Assembly (NCBI RefSeq): GCF_026625785.1
Contig: NZ_CP113063.1
Span: forward strand, 3,410,001-3,474,000
Reading direction: 5' to 3'
Length of the DNA: 64,000 bases
Source of the DNA: Gordonia sp. SL306
GTDB taxonomy: Bacteria > Actinomycetota > Actinomycetes > Mycobacteriales > Mycobacteriaceae
This document shows, piece by piece, positions 17,605 through 24,986 of the stretch. The translations under genes and the position numbers were made by a program. Under the pieces are notes generated by a model that saw only the letters and a program-made list of their open reading frames with translations, was not told the origin of the DNA and did not search any database. The stretch's first letter is position 1. Each line of letters starts with the position of its first letter.

Positions 17605-18362
17605 TTCGGTGGGAAGCGCAGCGCGCCGTCGAGGCGGATGACCTCGCCGTTGAGGTAGTCGTTCGAGCAGATGTGCTCCACGAGCGCCGCGTACTCGGGC
17701 GACTGTCCCATTCGCTTGGGCCAGGGAACCTGCTTGCCCCAGTGCTCCTCCAGCTGATCGGCGTGCTTTCCGTATGCCGGGGTGTTGAACGTCCCCGGCG
17801 CGATCGTGACGACCCGGATGCCGAGGGGCGACAGGTCGCGCGCGGCGACGAGTGTCATGCCGACCACACCGCCCTTCGCCGCCGAGTACGGCAGCTGTCC
17901 GATCTGTCCCTCGTACGCTGCGATCGACGCCGTGTTCACGATCACGCCGCGGCCCGTGTCAGTCGCCTCCTGACGTGCGATCGCGGCTGCCGACAGCCGC
18001 ATGACGTTGAAGACGCCGGTCAGGTAGACGTCGATGGTGGTCCGGAAACCGTCGAGATCCAAAGGACTGCCGTCTTTTCCGACGAGTCGTCCACCCGACG
18101 CCGGCCCGCCGTGGGTGTCGACGGAGATCCGCAACGGGGCGGCCTCCTCGGCCTCGGCGATCGCGGCATTGACGTCATCGGTCGATGTCGCGTCGGTGCG
18201 GACATAGCGCACGCCGAGTTCGGCCTCGAGTTCCTTGCCCTTCTCGTCGGCGAGGTCTGCCACCACCACATGTGCTCCGGCCGCGTGCAGGCGGCGGACC
18301 GTGGCCTCGCCCAGTCCGCCGGCTCCGCCGACCACCAGTGCTGAAGTGCCCGCGATATCCAT
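17601..18362 (-). CDS. SDR, 3-hydroxyacyl-CoA dehydrogenase type-2-like
   Basis: This SDR of about 253 residues resembles HSD10/type-2 3-hydroxyacyl-CoA dehydrogenases. The cofactor motif is GGAGGLGEA, the catalytic pair lies in YSAAKGG, and the C-terminal part SPEYAALVEHICSNDYLNGEVIRLDGALR is characteristic of that group. It would oxidise a 3-hydroxyacyl-CoA in the pathway. I prefer the ATG at 18362, which has GAAGGG 8 bases ahead, to the ATG at 18368. Its promoter carries box 3 and is shared with the divergent ligase/thiolase operon. Confidence 0.88.
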   Translation of the reverse strand: MDIAGTSALVVGGAGGLGEATVRRLHAAGAHVVVADLADEKGKELEAELGVRYVRTDATSTDDVNAAIAEAEEAAPLRISVDTHGGPASGGRLVGKDGSPLDLDGFRTTIDVYLTGVFNVMRLSAAAIARQEATDTGRGVIVNTASIAAYEGQIGQLPYSAAKGGVVGMTLVAARDLSPLGIRVVTIAPGTFNTPAYGKHADQLEEHWGKQVPWPKRMGQSPEYAALVEHICSNDYLNGEVIRLDGALRFPPK

Positions 18363-18400
18363 TCGCATTTCCCTTCTTGCGACTAAGACTCTCTCTCTGA

Positions 18401-18415
18401 GAGAATAATGTTCTC
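18401..18415. promoter_or_regulatory. 15-bp regulon box 3 (GAGAATAATGTTCTC), abutting a start codon
   Basis: This copy ends exactly one base before the ATG at 18416 and lies 38 bases from the start of the divergent SDR. A CT-rich inverted repeat (TCTCTCTGAGAGA) overlaps its left side. If the ATG at 18416 is used, the ligase message must be leaderless or nearly so. Confidence 0.8.
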
Positions 18416-19888
18416 ATGAACATCACCATGATCCTCGAAATGACGTCAGAAGTCGATGACAGATTGGTCATCACCTCTGGCGGACGCTCCGTGACCGCGG
18501 TGGAACTCGCCGTGCTGGCGCGGCGAGCGGCACATTCGTTCGCCGGGCACTCGGCGGTGCTCTACGAAGGCGTCAACGACCTCGCCTACCCGGTGGCGCT
18601 CTTCGGGGCGGCATTCGCGGGTATCCCGTTCGTGCCGCTCAACTACCGGCTCAGCGACACCGCGCTCGCGGGACTCGAGGGCAAGCATCCCGACGCGGTG
18701 ATCCTGCGATCGGGCGAGCTCGACCGCTGGCTCACCGGTCTCGACGATCGTCCCGATCCGGCACCAGACGAGCTCACCGCGGACCTGTCGGATCCCGACT
18801 CGGTCGCCGTCGTGATCTACACGAGCGGGACGACGTCGGAGCCCAAGGCGGCGGTCCTACGCCAACGGCATCTGTTGGCGTATGTGTTCAACACACTCGA
18901 GTTCAACTCCGCGGCGGTCGAGGACGCGGCGCTCGTCGCGGTGCCGCCCTATCACATCGCCGGACTCACGAACCTGATGTCCAATCTCTACACCGGCCGT
19001 CGGATCGTCTACGCGACGGGATTCGATGCCGCGCAATGGATCGACACGGTGCGATCCGAGTCGGTCACCCACGCCATGCTGGTGCCGACGATGCTCGCCC
19101 GGGTGATCGACGCGTTGCCTGCCGACGGTGTGGGGCTGCCCTCGCTGAAGAATCTCGCCTATGGCGGCGCGCGGACGCCCCGATCCGTGATCGAGGGTGC
19201 GCTGCGGGCGCTGCCGGACACGAATTTCGTGAATGCCTATGGACTCACCGAGACCGCGTCCTCGATCGCGGTGCTCGCTCCCGACGACCACCGGGTGGCC
19301 ATCGAATCCGACGATGCCGCGATCCGCGGTCGTCTCGGTTCCGTGGGACGACCGCTACCCGGCATCGAGGTCACCATCCGTGACGAGAACGGCGAGCAAC
19401 TGCCGGCGGGGGACGAGGGGCTCGTGTTCGTCCGGGGCGATCAGATCTCGGGTGAGTACGGCGGCCGGAGCGTGCTCGACGGCGAGGGCTGGTTTCCGAC
19501 ACGTGATCTCGGCCGCCTCGACGACGATGGGTACCTCTACATCGAGGGCCGGGCCGACGACACCATCATCCGGGGCGGTGAGAACATCGCGCCTGCCGAG
19601 ATCGAGGACGTGTTGATGGAGCATCCCGCGGTCGCCGAGGCGGCCGTCGTCGGTGTGGCAGACCCGGAGTGGGGACAACGGCTGGTGGCCGTCGTCGTCG
19701 GCGAGGGAGACGCCGAGGAGATCAGGGCCTGGGTCCGCGACCGGTTGCGCTCGTCCAAGACGCCGGACTCGATCGTGTTCACACCCGTCCTGCCGCGCAC
19801 CGAAACCGGAAAACTGCTGCGCCGCAATCTGATGAATGACCTGGCAACCGCTGAGCAGAACCCCGAACTGGAGAAGAACAATGCCTGA
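18416..19888 (+). CDS. Acyl-CoA synthetase (AMP-forming ligase)
   Basis: A 490-residue ANL-superfamily ligase with P-loop YTSGTTSEPKAAV near 140, AYGLTETAS near 275, the Asp-containing TRDLGRLDDDGYLYIEGR, and the catalytic-Lys motif LPRTETGKLLRR. It makes an acyl-CoA from an acid, ATP and CoA. The start is uncertain: ATG 18416 touches the regulatory box, and ATG 18428 and 18440 are in frame. It overlaps the thiolase start by 8 bases. Its operon partners are a thiolase and the mutase-chaperone GTPase, which links this ligase to the mutase pathway. Confidence 0.88.
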   Translation: MNITMILEMTSEVDDRLVITSGGRSVTAVELAVLARRAAHSFAGHSAVLYEGVNDLAYPVALFGAAFAGIPFVPLNYRLSDTALAGLEGKHPDAVILRSGELDRWLTGLDDRPDPAPDELTADLSDPDSVAVVIYTSGTTSEPKAAVLRQRHLLAYVFNTLEFNSAAVEDAALVAVPPYHIAGLTNLMSNLYTGRRIVYATGFDAAQWIDTVRSESVTHAMLVPTMLARVIDALPADGVGLPSLKNLAYGGARTPRSVIEGALRALPDTNFVNAYGLTETASSIAVLAPDDHRVAIESDDAAIRGRLGSVGRPLPGIEVTIRDENGEQLPAGDEGLVFVRGDQISGEYGGRSVLDGEGWFPTRDLGRLDDDGYLYIEGRADDTIIRGGENIAPAEIEDVLMEHPAVAEAAVVGVADPEWGQRLVAVVVGEGDAEEIRAWVRDRLRSSKTPDSIVFTPVLPRTETGKLLRRNLMNDLATAEQNPELEKNNA

Positions 19889-21020
19889 AGCCGTCATCGT
19901 TTCCGCTCGCCGGACGCCGATCGGAACCGCGTTCAAGGGAACACTGCGCGACACCGATGCCTTCGACCTCGCCGAACACACCGTCGCGGCCGTCGTCGAG
20001 GAGCTGGGTTCGGCCCCCGTCGACGACGTGATCCTCGGCGAGGGCCTCTACGGCGGCGGCGTGATCGCGCGTCACGCCGCGATCACGGCCGGCCTGGTCG
20101 ACGTCCCGGGCCTCGCGGTCAACCGGCATTGCGCGGCCGGGCTGGCCGCGGTGCAGACCGCCGCCGGCAGCATCCGGGCAGGCATGGACACCTTGATCCT
20201 GGCCGGGGGCGTCAATTCCGCGTCCACCTCGCCGAAGTCGAAGTTCCGGGTGGGTGAGGAGTGGATCGAGCCCTGGATGTCGCCGACCCATCCCAATCAG
20301 CCTGACGCGCCGAACAAGGACATGTCGATCACCGTCGGTTGGAATTCGGCTGTTGCGGCGGGTATCTCGCGGACCGAGATGGACGAGTGGGCGCTGCGCT
20401 CGCATCGCAACGCGATCGCCGCGATCGATGCCGGGCGCTTCGACGACGAGATCGTGCCGATCAAGACCGTCCACGGTCTGTTCTCCGTCGACGAACATCC
20501 GCGGCGGGAGACGAGCATGGAGAAGCTGGCATCGCTCAAACCTCTCCACCCCGAGATCGAGGGCTTCTCCATCACCGCGGGTAACGCCAGCGGCGCGAAC
20601 GACGCGGCTGCGGTACTCGCGATCGCCAGTGACGAACTCGGACTTCCGGCGCTGGCCACGGTTCGGTCGTGGGCGTCGGTGGGTGTCGATCCGGCACAGA
20701 CCGGCCTGTCGCCGGTGACCGCGATCCCGAAAGCGCTGAAGCGCGCAGGACTCTCGCTGTCGGACGTCGACCTGTTCGAGATCAACGAGGCTTTCGCCGC
20801 GAACTGCGTCGCGTGCGTGAAGCTGCTCGACATCGATCCCGAGATCGTCAACGTGAGTGGCAGCGGGTGCTCGCTCGGGCACCCGGTCGCGGCGAGCGGC
20901 GCCCGGATGCTGACCACGCTGGTCTATGAATTGAGAAGGCGTGGAGGGGGTATCGGCGTCGCATCGATGTGTGCAGGCGGCGGCATCGGATCGGCTACGG
21001 TCGTCGAGGTCCATGGCTGA
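19881..21020 (+). CDS. Thiolase (acetyl-CoA acyltransferase)
   Basis: The 379-residue protein is a thiolase with all three signature sites: the nucleophile in NRHCAAGLAA, the His in GCSLGHPVAASGARM and the second Cys in MCAGGGIG, plus EINEAFAANCVA. It cleaves a 3-ketoacyl-CoA with CoA to release acetyl- or propionyl-CoA. The architecture is that of FadA/FadA5-type degradative thiolases. The ATG at 19881 overlaps the ligase stop, and its own stop overlaps the start of the GTPase by 8 bases, so all three genes are coupled. Confidence 0.92.
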   Translation: MPEAVIVSARRTPIGTAFKGTLRDTDAFDLAEHTVAAVVEELGSAPVDDVILGEGLYGGGVIARHAAITAGLVDVPGLAVNRHCAAGLAAVQTAAGSIRAGMDTLILAGGVNSASTSPKSKFRVGEEWIEPWMSPTHPNQPDAPNKDMSITVGWNSAVAAGISRTEMDEWALRSHRNAIAAIDAGRFDDEIVPIKTVHGLFSVDEHPRRETSMEKLASLKPLHPEIEGFSITAGNASGANDAAAVLAIASDELGLPALATVRSWASVGVDPAQTGLSPVTAIPKALKRAGLSLSDVDLFEINEAFAANCVACVKLLDIDPEIVNVSGSGCSLGHPVAASGARMLTTLVYELRRRGGGIGVASMCAGGGIGSATVVEVHG

Positions 21021-21906
21021 CGAGAAATCGCTGCGCGCGTCCGTCGACGATCAGTTGGCGGCCGCGCGAGGCGGATCGGCGCGCGCGGCCGGTAAGCTGC
21101 TCACCCTCGTCGAGGGTGCCGGGCGGGACATGGTGCTGGAGGCGATCGGACCGGCAGCACAATCGATCTCCGCTATCGGGATCACCGGGCCGCCGGGTGC
21201 CGGGAAGTCCACCACCATCACGGCACTCGTCGCCGCCTATCGATCGGCGGGAAAGCGTGTCGCGGTTCTCGCGGTCGATCCGACCTCGCCGTACAGCGGA
21301 GGCGCCCTGCTGGGCGACCGGATCCGGATGACCCAGCACATCGACGACCGGGACGTGTTCATCCGGTCGATGGCGACCCGCGGCCATCTCGGGGGTCTCG
21401 CCTCTGCGGTGCCGGCCGCCATCCGGCTCCTCGAGGCACTGGACTACGACGTCGTCCTGGTCGAGACCGTGGGAGTGGGCCAGTCGGAGGTGGAGGTGTC
21501 CGCGGTCTCCGATCCCACCGTCGTCATCCTCAACCCTGGTGCGGGCGACGCGGTCCAAGCGGCGAAGGCCGGTCTGCTCGAGGTCGCCGACCTGCTGGTG
21601 GTGAACAAGGCGGATCGGGAAGGCGCCGATCAGACGGTGCGAGACCTGCGAATGGAGTCGTCGGTGCCGGTGATGACGCTCGTCGCCTCGCGGGGAGAGG
21701 GAGTGAGCGAGCTGGTGGAGGCGATCGAGAATCATCGTCGCGACGACGACCCGGTGCGCCGCGCGGCCCGATTGCGGGGCCAGATCCTGTCACTCGCGAT
21801 GACCCGGCTGCGCATGCACCCGGCGTTGTCGGAGCTCGTCGACGCCGTGGTGTCCGGTGGGATGGACCCGTACACGGCGGCCGAGAAACTCATCGCCCCC
21901 GTCTAG
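21013..21906 (+). CDS. meaB: MeaB/ArgK-type GTPase, mutase chaperone
   Basis: This 297-residue G3E-family GTPase loads and protects B12-dependent acyl-CoA mutases. Walker A is GPPGAGKS at 59-66, the switch region is ETVGVGQSE near 151, and the guanine-specific NKAD is at 198-201. The start is the ATG at 21013 inside the thiolase stop. It is encoded 12.6 kb from the mutase genes, with a ligase and thiolase, behind another copy of the same regulatory box. I infer that it serves the mutase at 6864-8842, the only mutase in the window. A second target elsewhere in the genome cannot be excluded. Confidence 0.92.
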   Translation: MADEKSLRASVDDQLAAARGGSARAAGKLLTLVEGAGRDMVLEAIGPAAQSISAIGITGPPGAGKSTTITALVAAYRSAGKRVAVLAVDPTSPYSGGALLGDRIRMTQHIDDRDVFIRSMATRGHLGGLASAVPAAIRLLEALDYDVVLVETVGVGQSEVEVSAVSDPTVVILNPGAGDAVQAAKAGLLEVADLLVVNKADREGADQTVRDLRMESSVPVMTLVASRGEGVSELVEAIENHRRDDDPVRRAARLRGQILSLAMTRLRMHPALSELVDAVVSGGMDPYTAAEKLIAPV

Positions 21907-21930
21907 GCCCCAACCCCTGGTTACCCCCCC

Positions 21931-22007
21931 CGCCGACAGCAACCCAAATTTCGCCGAGAGCAACCCGTTTCCCGCCGACAGCAACCGGCATTTCGTTGAG
22001 AGCAACC
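21931..22007 (+). repeat. Four 21-bp repeats, left arm of an inverted array
   Basis: Units CGCCGACAGCAACC (with variants CGCCGAGAGCAACC and CGTTGAGAGCAACC) begin at 21931, 21952, 21973 and 21994, exactly 21 bases apart. The 7-base spacers are AT-richer (CAAATTT, CATTTC types). The array lies in the gap after the GTPase stop and is mirrored by the array at 22065. Confidence 0.9.
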
Positions 22008-22064
22008 ACCTGTTGCGCTGTGCGGGGTTTGGCCGAGGAGTCGGCGCACGGTCGACCACATACG

Positions 22065-22141
22065 GGTTGCCGTCGGCGCAATTCGTGTTGCTGTCGGCGA
22101 GGTATCGGTTGCTGTCGGCGCAATTCGTGTTGCTGTCGGCG
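22065..22141 (-). repeat. Four 21-bp repeats, right arm of an inverted array
   Basis: Units GGTTGCTGTCGGCG (with variants GGTTGCCGTCGGCG and TGTTGCTGTCGGCG) begin at 22065, 22086, 22107 and 22128, again exactly 21 bases apart. They are the reverse complement of the left-arm units. A 57-base centre separates the arms. The last unit ends four bases before the stop of the convergent gene at 22145, so it may also act as a bidirectional terminator. Confidence 0.9.
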
Positions 22142-22144
22142 GGG

Positions 22145-23221
22145 TCAGGAGAGTTCGGCGACGATCTGCGGGAGGTCGACCGAGGTGCGGATACCCGGAG
22201 CGGCCGCGCAGACGTGGCGTACCGCGTTCACCGCTCGGTTGGCGGTGTAGCCGGGCGTGGTCTCGGCCATCCGATCGAGGTCGATCGGCATGTTGATGTC
22301 GACGGACAGCGGCGCGTCACCGTCCACGACTACGCGCCATCCGGTGGCCAGGAGATCCCACCGTGGCTCGATGTCGGACGTGCAGTACCAGTTGGCGCGG
22401 AAACGGAGGATCTCCCTGCCGCCTCGCATGCCGGAGACCGTGATCCGTTGGGCGCCGACCGAACCCGCGGGCAGCGTACCCGCGGCGATCGACACCTCGC
22501 GCGTCGTCAGCCCGACCTCACCGTGTACCTCGACCGAATCCAGCGGCATCCCGATCGACTCGGCGACGAGCTGGAGCGAGGGACCGAAGCTGCCGCGGAG
22601 GTACTCCAGACGGTAGTCCTCGAATTCGCGCGCCTCGCCGCCGAAGCCCATGATGCCGAAGAGCAGGTCGGGGGAGTTCCGACGGGAGAGATCTGCGAAC
22701 TCGTCGATCGCGATCTTGTCGACGCGGCGCTGGATGGAGCTGAGTACCAACGGAATCGCCTCGGTGATGAACCCCGGGCTGCTGCCGGTCGAATGGATCG
22801 ACGTACCACCGGCGAGGCATGCGTGCTCGATACGCTCACGCAGGTCGGCATCCATGCTCGCGGGACGTTGGAACTCGCCGCGCGTGGTGACGATGTCGAT
22901 CCCGGCCGCGAGAAGCCGGACGACGTCGTCGACGTCGAGCGCAGCGGGCATGTACAGGACGCAGTCGGGTGTCAGTGCGATGATGTCGTCGACACTGTCG
23001 GTGGCCTTCACCCCGGTCGGCGGCACTCCGCACAGATCGCCTGCATCGGCTCCGTTCTTCTCCAGAGAGGTCACGTACACCCCGACGAGATCGAGATGGG
23101 GGTGCTCGATGATCGCGCGCAGCGAGCGGGCGCCGATGTTGCCGGTGGCCCACTGGACACACCGATGGCGGCGCGGTGTGGCAGCACCCGCTACCGCGGG
23201 CGAAGTGGTCGCCGCGGTCAC
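22145..23221 (-). CDS. Dihydrodipicolinate reductase-like protein, second copy
   Basis: This 358-residue protein shares the plan of the proteins at 3442 and 60420: N-terminal Rossmann motif QWATGNIGARSLRAI, then GGTSIHSTGSSPGFI, and a long C-terminal domain. Family members bind NAD(P), and their reactions in lipid clusters are not established. The GTG start at 23221 overlaps the thioesterase stop (GTGA), so it is the second gene of a two-gene leftward operon controlled by box 4. Longer readings upstream run inside the thioesterase gene and are not real. Confidence 0.8.
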   Translation of the reverse strand: MTAATTSPAVAGAATPRRHRCVQWATGNIGARSLRAIIEHPHLDLVGVYVTSLEKNGADAGDLCGVPPTGVKATDSVDDIIALTPDCVLYMPAALDVDDVVRLLAAGIDIVTTRGEFQRPASMDADLRERIEHACLAGGTSIHSTGSSPGFITEAIPLVLSSIQRRVDKIAIDEFADLSRRNSPDLLFGIMGFGGEAREFEDYRLEYLRGSFGPSLQLVAESIGMPLDSVEVHGEVGLTTREVSIAAGTLPAGSVGAQRITVSGMRGGREILRFRANWYCTSDIEPRWDLLATGWRVVVDGDAPLSVDINMPIDLDRMAETTPGYTANRAVNAVRHVCAAAPGIRTSVDLPQIVAELS

Positions 23222-24081
23222 GACGGCATCCTGACAACTGCCTCCTGCGCGAAAGAGGCGACCAGCGAGCCACTCTCGGTGATGATGTCGCCTCGGCCGT
23301 AACACCGTCCGCCCGCGATGATCGGGCTGTCCTGTCGGATCAGGAGCCACTGGTCGGTGCGAATGGGTCGATGGAACCACATCGTGTGTGAGGTCACCGC
23401 CGAATGGAAGGCGGTTCCGTTGCCGCCCTGGCTGAATCCGTCCAACGGTCGCAGCGCCGTACCGATGATGGTGAGATCGGTGGCGTACGCGGCGACGCAC
23501 GGATACGCACGGTCGTCGTCGGCCGCAGGTGTTCGCATCCACATCTCGTGATGCGGTGCGGCAGAGGCCGGGTCGTCGAGGTCGTCGAAGGACCGGTTCT
23601 CCCAGGGCAACAGTCCGACGGTGATCTCGTTGTCGGCGCCGGGCAGATCAGGGGCGGGATCGATCGTCTGGATGTCGGGCCCCTCGTCGGCGACGTGCAT
23701 CGCGACTGTCGCCACGGCGATGAGTCGGTCGGTCTGGGTGGCGCTGATCTGAAGTGTGTCGAAGGAACGTCCGCGATGTCGGTGGTCGACCTGGTAGGTG
23801 ACGTCCTCGTCGACCAGCCCCTCTCGCAAGAAGTTGGCGTGTATCGACCTGATGGTCTTCTCCGGGGCGGCCACGCCGGCCGCGGCCACGAACTGCGCGA
23901 GCAGCTGCCCGCCGAACAGGCGCCGATACGGGAGCGAGAGATTGGTGCCGCGGTAGCAACTCGAGGTGGACACCGAGGAAGCACCGGTGGTGGCCGAGGA
24001 ACGGTCGGGGGCGCCGACACCGATCGGTGTGCAGTCATGCAATTCGAGAACGGAGATCAGCTCGCGCCAGTCAGTTGCCAT
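23218..24081 (-). CDS. TesB-like acyl-CoA thioesterase with altered catalytic residues
   Basis: The 287-residue double-hotdog protein matches acyl-CoA thioesterase II (TesB), which hydrolyses acyl-CoA to free acid. Conserved stretches are YRRLFGGQLLAQ at 52-63, HANFLREG near 81 and SHTMWFHRP at 231-239. Of the Escherichia coli triad (Asp204, Thr228, Gln278), the Asp position is Ser231, the Thr position looks like Pro253 and the Gln is kept as Gln279. It may be catalytically changed. It lies 30 bases downstream of box 4 and is coupled to the reductase-like gene. Confidence 0.82.
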   Translation of the reverse strand: MATDWRELISVLELHDCTPIGVGAPDRSSATTGASSVSTSSCYRGTNLSLPYRRLFGGQLLAQFVAAAGVAAPEKTIRSIHANFLREGLVDEDVTYQVDHRHRGRSFDTLQISATQTDRLIAVATVAMHVADEGPDIQTIDPAPDLPGADNEITVGLLPWENRSFDDLDDPASAAPHHEMWMRTPAADDDRAYPCVAAYATDLTIIGTALRPLDGFSQGGNGTAFHSAVTSHTMWFHRPIRTDQWLLIRQDSPIIAGGRCYGRGDIITESGSLVASFAQEAVVRMPS

Positions 24082-24111
24082 GACGGCAGTGTAATCGCAG
24101 ATTGCGAAAAT

Positions 24112-24126
24112 GAGAATATGATTCTC
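24112..24126. promoter_or_regulatory. 15-bp regulon box 4 (GAGAATATGATTCTC)
   Basis: This is one of the best copies of the palindrome, 30 bases upstream of the thioesterase start. It lies just beyond the 3' end of the upstream TetR gene, so it can only serve the thioesterase operon. Confidence 0.85.
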
Positions 24127-24132
24127 GGGCCG

Positions 24133-24789
24133 TCAGGCGTCGCGACTGAATCCCTGCGCGCAGAACTCCCAGACCTCGTCGGCGGTGATGGGATGGTTGT
24201 CAGGGTCCTCGGTGGGCGCGCTCGACTGGGCGATGAACATGACCGTCTGCATGACCATCGCGGCCACGCGCCGTGGATTCAGACCCTCGCGCAGTTCGTC
24301 TTCGTCCGAAGCCTCCTCGAGGAATTCTGACAGCAGTGCGACCAGCGGCGCGTGAGCGACGCGCACCTCGGTCGGATGCGTGAGGAGAAGTTGCGGCGCG
24401 AAGTCACTGAACAAGGGCCGCTTGGCATTCGGGTCCGGTCGAGACAGCTCGAACAGCAGGGTCACCGCGACCCGGACGCGTTCGATGGGGTCCGTCTCGG
24501 TGGCCGCGGCCGCCCGGATCTGGTCGGCGGACTTGCTGAGGGCGTCCTCGAACAGGGCGAGGAGCAACTCGTGCTTGCCGTCGAACTGAAGATAGAAACT
24601 GCGCAAGGATTGTTTCGACCGCTCGACGACCTCCTGCACCGTGAACTCGGTGGTGCCCTTCTCGGTGATGATCGCCTGCGCAGCGTCGAGGAAGCGTTGC
24701 ACACGCTGTTCGGCACGCAGTTTGGCGGTCTTGATCGACCGCTCGACTGCGCGCTGCTTCCATGCGGGCTCTTCGTTCGCGCTTGTCAT
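24133..24789 (-). CDS. TetR-family transcriptional regulator
   Basis: The 218-residue protein has an N-terminal TetR helix-turn-helix (FLDAAQAIITEKG and VQEVVERSKQSLRSFYLQFDGKHELL, about 32-80) and a helical ligand domain. These regulators usually release DNA on binding an acyl-CoA or related effector. It is the most central regulator of the cluster. Its own promoter has a different perfect palindrome, GCCTATGCATAGGC at 24812, while box 5 lies 109 bases upstream. It is a candidate for binding either the regulon box or the private palindrome. Confidence 0.9.
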   Translation of the reverse strand: MTSANEEPAWKQRAVERSIKTAKLRAEQRVQRFLDAAQAIITEKGTTEFTVQEVVERSKQSLRSFYLQFDGKHELLLALFEDALSKSADQIRAAAATETDPIERVRVAVTLLFELSRPDPNAKRPLFSDFAPQLLLTHPTEVRVAHAPLVALLSEFLEEASDEDELREGLNPRRVAAMVMQTVMFIAQSSAPTEDPDNHPITADEVWEFCAQGFSRDA

Positions 24790-24811
24790 AGCGCCCGATT
24801 CCCGCCGAGTT

Positions 24812-24825
24812 GCCTATGCATAGGC
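24812..24825. promoter_or_regulatory. 14-bp perfect palindrome upstream of the TetR gene
   Basis: GCCTATGCATAGGC is fully self-complementary and starts 22 bases before the TetR start codon. Its sequence is unrelated to the GAGAAT box. Autoregulation is the simplest reading. Confidence 0.55.
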
Positions 24826-24898
24826 CGAGTTTAGCTGAGTGAACAATGCATCGCGGCGAAGGGCGCTCTACAAGTTGAAAGTGTTACATTCTGAAATG

Positions 24899-24913
24899 GA
24901 GAACGCTATTCTC
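24899..24913. promoter_or_regulatory. 15-bp regulon box 5 (GAGAACGCTATTCTC)
   Basis: The copy lies 73 bases before the dehydrogenase pair 2 operon and 109 bases from the divergent TetR start. Both arms match the consensus with C at the sixth base. Confidence 0.8.
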
Positions 24914-24986
24914 AATTTGTGGATAGATCAGTCTCTCCGTCGTCGTCAGTCGTCGGGGCACACAGGAAGCCGAGAGGAGAGTGTCC

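Noticed and set aside
21931..22141. Possible CRISPR array
   Set aside because: The units are 14 bases with 7-base spacers of similar sequence and the two halves are inverted. No cas gene is present.
21857..23302. Long open frame on the + strand through the 21-bp repeats, and matching short frames on the - strand
   Set aside because: It runs through non-coding repeats and then opposite the well-supported reductase-like gene. The repeat period of 21 bases keeps frames open by chance.
23222..23542. N-terminal extension of the reductase-like protein at 22145
   Set aside because: The extension lies inside the thioesterase gene and is Arg/His-rich like a shadow frame. The GTG at 23221 has the usual GTGA overlap.
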